NCBI GenBank assembly: GCA_947629235.1
Contig: CANRCX010000015.1
Span: forward strand, 1 to 36,194
Direction: 5' to 3'
From: an uncultured Bacilli bacterium
Lineage (GTDB): Bacteria; Bacillota_I; Bacilli_A; RF39; UBA660
DNA length: 36,194 nt
A model generated the notes under the pieces. That model searched no databases and was not told the DNA's origin. It saw only the letters and a program-made list of their open reading frames with translations. This document shows, one piece after another, positions 33,671 to 36,194 of this stretch (position 1 is the stretch's first letter; each line of letters begins with the position of its first letter). Made by a program: the position numbers and the translations under genes.

Positions 33671-33708
33671 ATTAAAAAGAAAAAGAGTTAAATTTCATTA
33701 ATTAACTC
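33671..33708 (-). terminator. Terminator of the pgk operon
   Basis: Minus-strand GAGTTAA (33708-33702) pairs with TTAACTC (33691-33685) and is followed by TTTTTCTTTTT. The stem overlaps the last codons of the TPI-like gene. It also separates it from the convergent ABC exporter gene. Confidence 0.8.
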
Positions 33709-34386
33709 CTTTAATTTGTTAATATCAGTACTATATGAATCTACAATAATTCCATCACTTACATTTAATATATCTTTTACATTATTTGAATCAACATAAC
33801 CACCATAATATACTTCTATATTAATATCGTATTTATTATTCATATATTTTTTTAATAATTCTATTGTTTTTGATATTTTATCTACATCATATTCAATTTC
33901 ACCTATTGCTGAAGATGGAATATATGCTAAACTTAAATATTTTAAATTATTTGATTCTATTGATTTTAAATAATAATTTAATTCTGTTTTTAAATAATTA
34001 AATGGTTTTCTTTTTTTAATTGATTCACCTATGCATAATATTGTTTCACATTTAGAACTAAGTGATTTAAATAATTTTTCTTTTGATTCTTCATATGGTT
34101 CATACATTAATTTTCTTCTTTCATAAAGTCCTACTAATGTGTAATTAATACCAATATCTTTTAATGATTCTAAATTTATTTCACCACTAAATGAACCTGT
34201 TTTATAACTATAAAAATTTTGTGTTCCAACTTTATAATCTACATTTTTAAATAATGTTAAATAAAGAATTGGTGGAAATATTATGAATTCAAAATTATCA
34301 TGTTTTAATTTTTCAAATTCTTTTTTAAAATCTACCATTTCTTTATATAAGAAATAACTTTTTTGATTTAAAATTATTTTTTTCAT
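33688..34386 (-). CDS. Triosephosphate isomerase homologue lacking catalytic residues
   Basis: The protein aligns end to end with TPI: IILNQKSY matches AGNWKMN, VGTQNFYSYKTGSFSGEI matches VGAQN...GAFTGEI, CIGESIKKR matches CVGETLEER. The substrate Asn and Lys (N10, K12 in track numbering) are kept. But GHSERR is GLYERR (His95 equivalent is Leu90), AYEPxWAIG is AYIPSSAIG (catalytic Glu equivalent is Ile159), YGGSV is YGGYV and the last phosphate loop GGAS is DSYS. Isomerase activity is therefore not expected. The frame is intact and follows pgk with overlap, and TAAT-ATG coupling favours the second ATG (34386; the track's start is 34395). It is likely a pseudoenzyme; a true tpiA should lie elsewhere. 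Confidence 0.9.
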   Translation of the reverse strand: MKKIILNQKSYFLYKEMVDFKKEFEKLKHDNFEFIIFPPILYLTLFKNVDYKVGTQNFYSYKTGSFSGEINLESLKDIGINYTLVGLYERRKLMYEPYEESKEKLFKSLSSKCETILCIGESIKKRKPFNYLKTELNYYLKSIESNNLKYLSLAYIPSSAIGEIEYDVDKISKTIELLKKYMNNKYDINIEVYYGGYVDSNNVKDILNVSDGIIVDSYSTDINKLKELINEI

Positions 34387-34387
34387 A

Positions 34388-35527
34388 TTAACCATTTAAT
34401 CTACTAAGAGTTTTAAATTTCTTTCCTTCTAAATATTCAAGTGTAGATCCACCACCAGTTGAAACATAATATACATGTGTATCAAAGTATTTAGAAGCTC
34501 CAGTTATATCACCACCAGCTAATATTGTTGGAAATTTTTGACCTTCTAAATATTTTAATATTTCTTTTGTACCATTTTCATAAGCTTTTTCTTCATATTT
34601 TCCAAGTGGCCCATTCCATAATACAAGTGTACTATCAAAAAGAGCCTCTTTAAATCTTTCTATAGTCTCAGGTCCAATATCATAACCAATGTCATCATCA
34701 TCCATATCTTTAATATTTTTAATTCCATTTTGAGTTACAATATCTATTGGTAAAACCATTTTTTCACCATATTTATTTATTAAATTTTGTACATAATCAA
34801 TATTTTCTTCACTAACTGGACTCTTTCCTACATTATATCCTTTAACTCTTAAGAACGTAAAACACATAGCACCAGCTAATAATACTCTTTTAGTATTATC
34901 GATTAAATTATCAATAACACCTATTTTATCACTTACCTTAGCTCCACCTAATATTAATGTTTTATCTTGATTTATTGCTTTATCTAAAACATCTGTTTCT
35001 TCTTTTACTAAAAATCCTGCATAAGATGGTATATATTTAGATATTCCATAAGTTGATGCATGACATCTATGGGCAGATCCAAATGCATCAAGTACAAATA
35101 TATCTCCTAAAGATGCCCAATATTTTGATAAAGCTTCATCACAAGAACTTTCAAGCTTAGTAGGAAAATCTTCAAATCTAGTATTTTCTACAAGTAATAT
35201 TTCACCATTTTGTAAATTATTTACAGTAGTTTCTAATAACTCACCACGAGTTTTTGCTACAAAATAAACAGGACAATTTACTAATGTAGTTAAATGTTTA
35301 GCTACATCAACTAAACTATTTTTCTTTTTATCTTCTTCACTTTCAACTCTTCCTAAATGTGATAATAATATTACTTTAGCTTGATGCTCAATTAAATAAT
35401 TAATAGTTTTTAAACTACCAACTATTCTAGTATCATCAAGTATTTTTCCATCTTTTCTTGGAACATTAAAGTCAACTCTTACTATAACTTTTTTACCTTT
35501 AACATCTGCATCACTTATAACTTTCAT
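34388..35527 (-). CDS. pgk: Phosphoglycerate kinase
   Basis: Makes ATP from 1,3-bisphosphoglycerate. The 379 residues keep RVDFNVPRKDG, SHLGR, VENTRFE, the substrate Arg in DAFGSAHRCHAS, GGAKVSDKIGV and the final VSTGGGSTLEYLEGK, with WNGPLGKYE. Two nucleotide-side motifs vary: the GGGLAYTF-type loop is AGAMCFTF, and GGGD[ST] is AGGDIT. The catalytic Arg and Lys remain, so it is probably active. It is slightly shorter than the ~395 norm. It is preceded by the dNMP-kinase-like gene and followed by the TPI homologue, all in one likely operon; gapA and eno are not near. Confidence 0.95.
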   Translation of the reverse strand: MKVISDADVKGKKVIVRVDFNVPRKDGKILDDTRIVGSLKTINYLIEHQAKVILLSHLGRVESEEDKKKNSLVDVAKHLTTLVNCPVYFVAKTRGELLETTVNNLQNGEILLVENTRFEDFPTKLESSCDEALSKYWASLGDIFVLDAFGSAHRCHASTYGISKYIPSYAGFLVKEETDVLDKAINQDKTLILGGAKVSDKIGVIDNLIDNTKRVLLAGAMCFTFLRVKGYNVGKSPVSEENIDYVQNLINKYGEKMVLPIDIVTQNGIKNIKDMDDDDIGYDIGPETIERFKEALFDSTLVLWNGPLGKYEEKAYENGTKEILKYLEGQKFPTILAGGDITGASKYFDTHVYYVSTGGGSTLEYLEGKKFKTLSRLNG

Positions 35528-35538
35528 AAAAAATATAC

Positions 35539-36096
35539 CTACCTTTCAATTTCTGTGTATAATTTTTTAGCATCTTCTTTTAATTTATCTAATGTCGTAT
35601 TTACAATTTCAACATCATAATCTTTAAAGTCATCAAGATCTACTTCTGTTTTATGTTTCTTTTGTTCTTCACTAAGACCATTATCAAAATTAATTCTATC
35701 AATATGTATTAACTTTAAATCTGGAAATGCTTTCTTTAATTCATTTATTTCAAGTTTAAGTCTTACATCACTAATAATTACTGCATCATAGAAGCAAGAG
35801 AATATTTCAATATCTTCTTTCATTCTATCAACAAATAGCATTTCTTTACCAAGTTTTTCTCTAATTACTTGTGTACCTAATTGTTGTAATAATTCTCTTG
35901 GTTTAGTTTCATCCTTTAAATCCCATCCTGTCATTTCACTTGCATAATACTTAATATATTTTGCAAGATGTGTCACAATTGCAGTTTTACCGTTTTCTTC
36001 ATATGCATCTTTTAAGTATCCTGCAAATGTATCCTTTCCATGTCTTGCTTTACCAGCAATAATATAAATTTTTGGTTTTGTTTCTTTTACTTCCAT
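35539..36096 (-). CDS. P-loop kinase, deoxynucleoside monophosphate kinase-like
   Basis: The 185 residues have a P-loop (AGKARHGKDT), then a LAKYIKYYASEMTGW region, a QLGTQVIREKLGKEMLFVDRM stretch, and IISDVRLKLEINELKKAFPDLKLIHIDR, which match the dNMP kinase family known from phage T4 gp1 and its bacterial relatives. It would phosphorylate a nucleoside monophosphate, but the preferred base cannot be told. It lies 11 bases upstream of pgk. AAAGGAG gives a clear ribosome site. A phage origin is possible but nothing else phage-like surrounds it. Confidence 0.8.
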   Translation of the reverse strand: MEVKETKPKIYIIAGKARHGKDTFAGYLKDAYEENGKTAIVTHLAKYIKYYASEMTGWDLKDETKPRELLQQLGTQVIREKLGKEMLFVDRMKEDIEIFSCFYDAVIISDVRLKLEINELKKAFPDLKLIHIDRINFDNGLSEEQKKHKTEVDLDDFKDYDVEIVNTTLDKLKEDAKKLYTEIER

Positions 36097-36129
36097 AAAT
36101 ACTCCTTTCTTTTTATTTGGTAGTGTGCA

Positions 36130-36147
36130 TAGTTTGTATACAAACTA
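36130..36147. promoter_or_regulatory. 18-bp perfect palindrome upstream of the pgk operon
   Basis: TAGTTTGTATACAAACTA is fully self-complementary and lies about 35 bases before the first ATG of the operon. The core TTGTATACAA resembles operators of GntR-family (FadR-type) regulators. On the plus strand it is followed by a run of T after CCTA, so a hairpin role is also possible. The arm AGTTTGTATA also appears in the terminator at 27411-27438. Confidence 0.5.
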
Positions 36148-36194
36148 CCTATTTTTTTCTTTATTTACTTATATTTTCTATATATTTTTTAATA

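Noticed and set aside
35539-36096. Prophage because of the dNMP-kinase-like gene
   Set aside because: No other phage gene lies nearby and the family also occurs in bacterial chromosomes.
1-36194. CRISPR arrays, insertion sequences, rRNA or complete tRNA genes
   Set aside because: No regularly spaced direct repeats, transposase frames with terminal repeats, or rRNA/tRNA sequences were seen.

Overview
This window comes from a very AT-rich, low-G+C Gram-positive bacterium (Bacillota). UGA is a stop codon: map ends in TGA just before infA, and prfB (RF2) is present, so this is genetic code 11 and not the Mycoplasma/Spiroplasma code. Spo0A, FtsEX with a CwlO/PcsB-type hydrolase, YitT, type-Z S14 and a bile salt hydrolase point to a gut-dwelling member of the Bacilli/Erysipelotrichia/RF39-like part of the phylum. 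rpmD (L30) is missing from its usual place, as in mollicutes. The lineage is an inference; no 16S gene is in the window.

Layout. (1) 1-11830: the S10-spc ribosomal protein cluster, all on the minus strand, transcribed from a clear TTGATT-N17-TATAAT promoter through a strongly structured ~130-nt leader: rpsJ-rplC-rplD-rplW-rplB-rpsS-rplV-rpsC-rplP-rpmC-rpsQ-rplN-rplX-rplE-rpsN-rpsH-rplF-rplR-rpsE-rplO-secY-adk-map-infA(partial). (2) 11869-16047: gpmI followed by two unrecognised single-pass membrane proteins, probably one operon. (3) 16127-19774: spo0A, then ftsE-ftsX-M23 hydrolase with overlapping genes and a terminator at the end. (4) 19835-24216: YitT-family protein, prfB and two unrecognised membrane proteins. 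(5) 24296-26218: a GntR (YtrA-type) regulator with an ABC-2 exporter and a dyad operator at its own promoter. (6) 26261-29154: a CmpB-type membrane protein, a broken XRE regulator with a possible tiny RNA beside it, a bile salt hydrolase and a SanA/YdcF protein. (7) 29327-29965: a RelB/YafQ toxin-antitoxin pair on the plus strand. (8) 30009-33665: a membrane-anchored glycerophosphodiesterase and a divergent ABC exporter. (9) 33688-36194: dNMP-kinase-like protein, pgk and a TPI homologue.

Most interesting points. The TPI homologue beside pgk is a full-length open frame that has lost the catalytic His and Glu and the phosphate-binding loop, so it looks like a pseudoenzyme. Adk in the ribosomal cluster carries G-to-A changes in its P-loop and Gly in place of a catalytic Arg. 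L24 and L3, the two 50S assembly initiators, both carry unusual charged C-terminal tails of opposite sign. RF2 has no programmed frameshift and appears to be made from a leaderless transcript. A promoter-hairpin-T-run unit at 27065-27145 may be a ~46-nt RNA.

How it fits together: the left third is translation and secretion machinery; the middle combines glycolysis, sporulation/starvation control and cell-wall remodelling; the right is accessory and host-facing (bile tolerance, export, toxin-antitoxin, lipid headgroup hydrolysis). There is no gene-free stretch longer than 300 bases.
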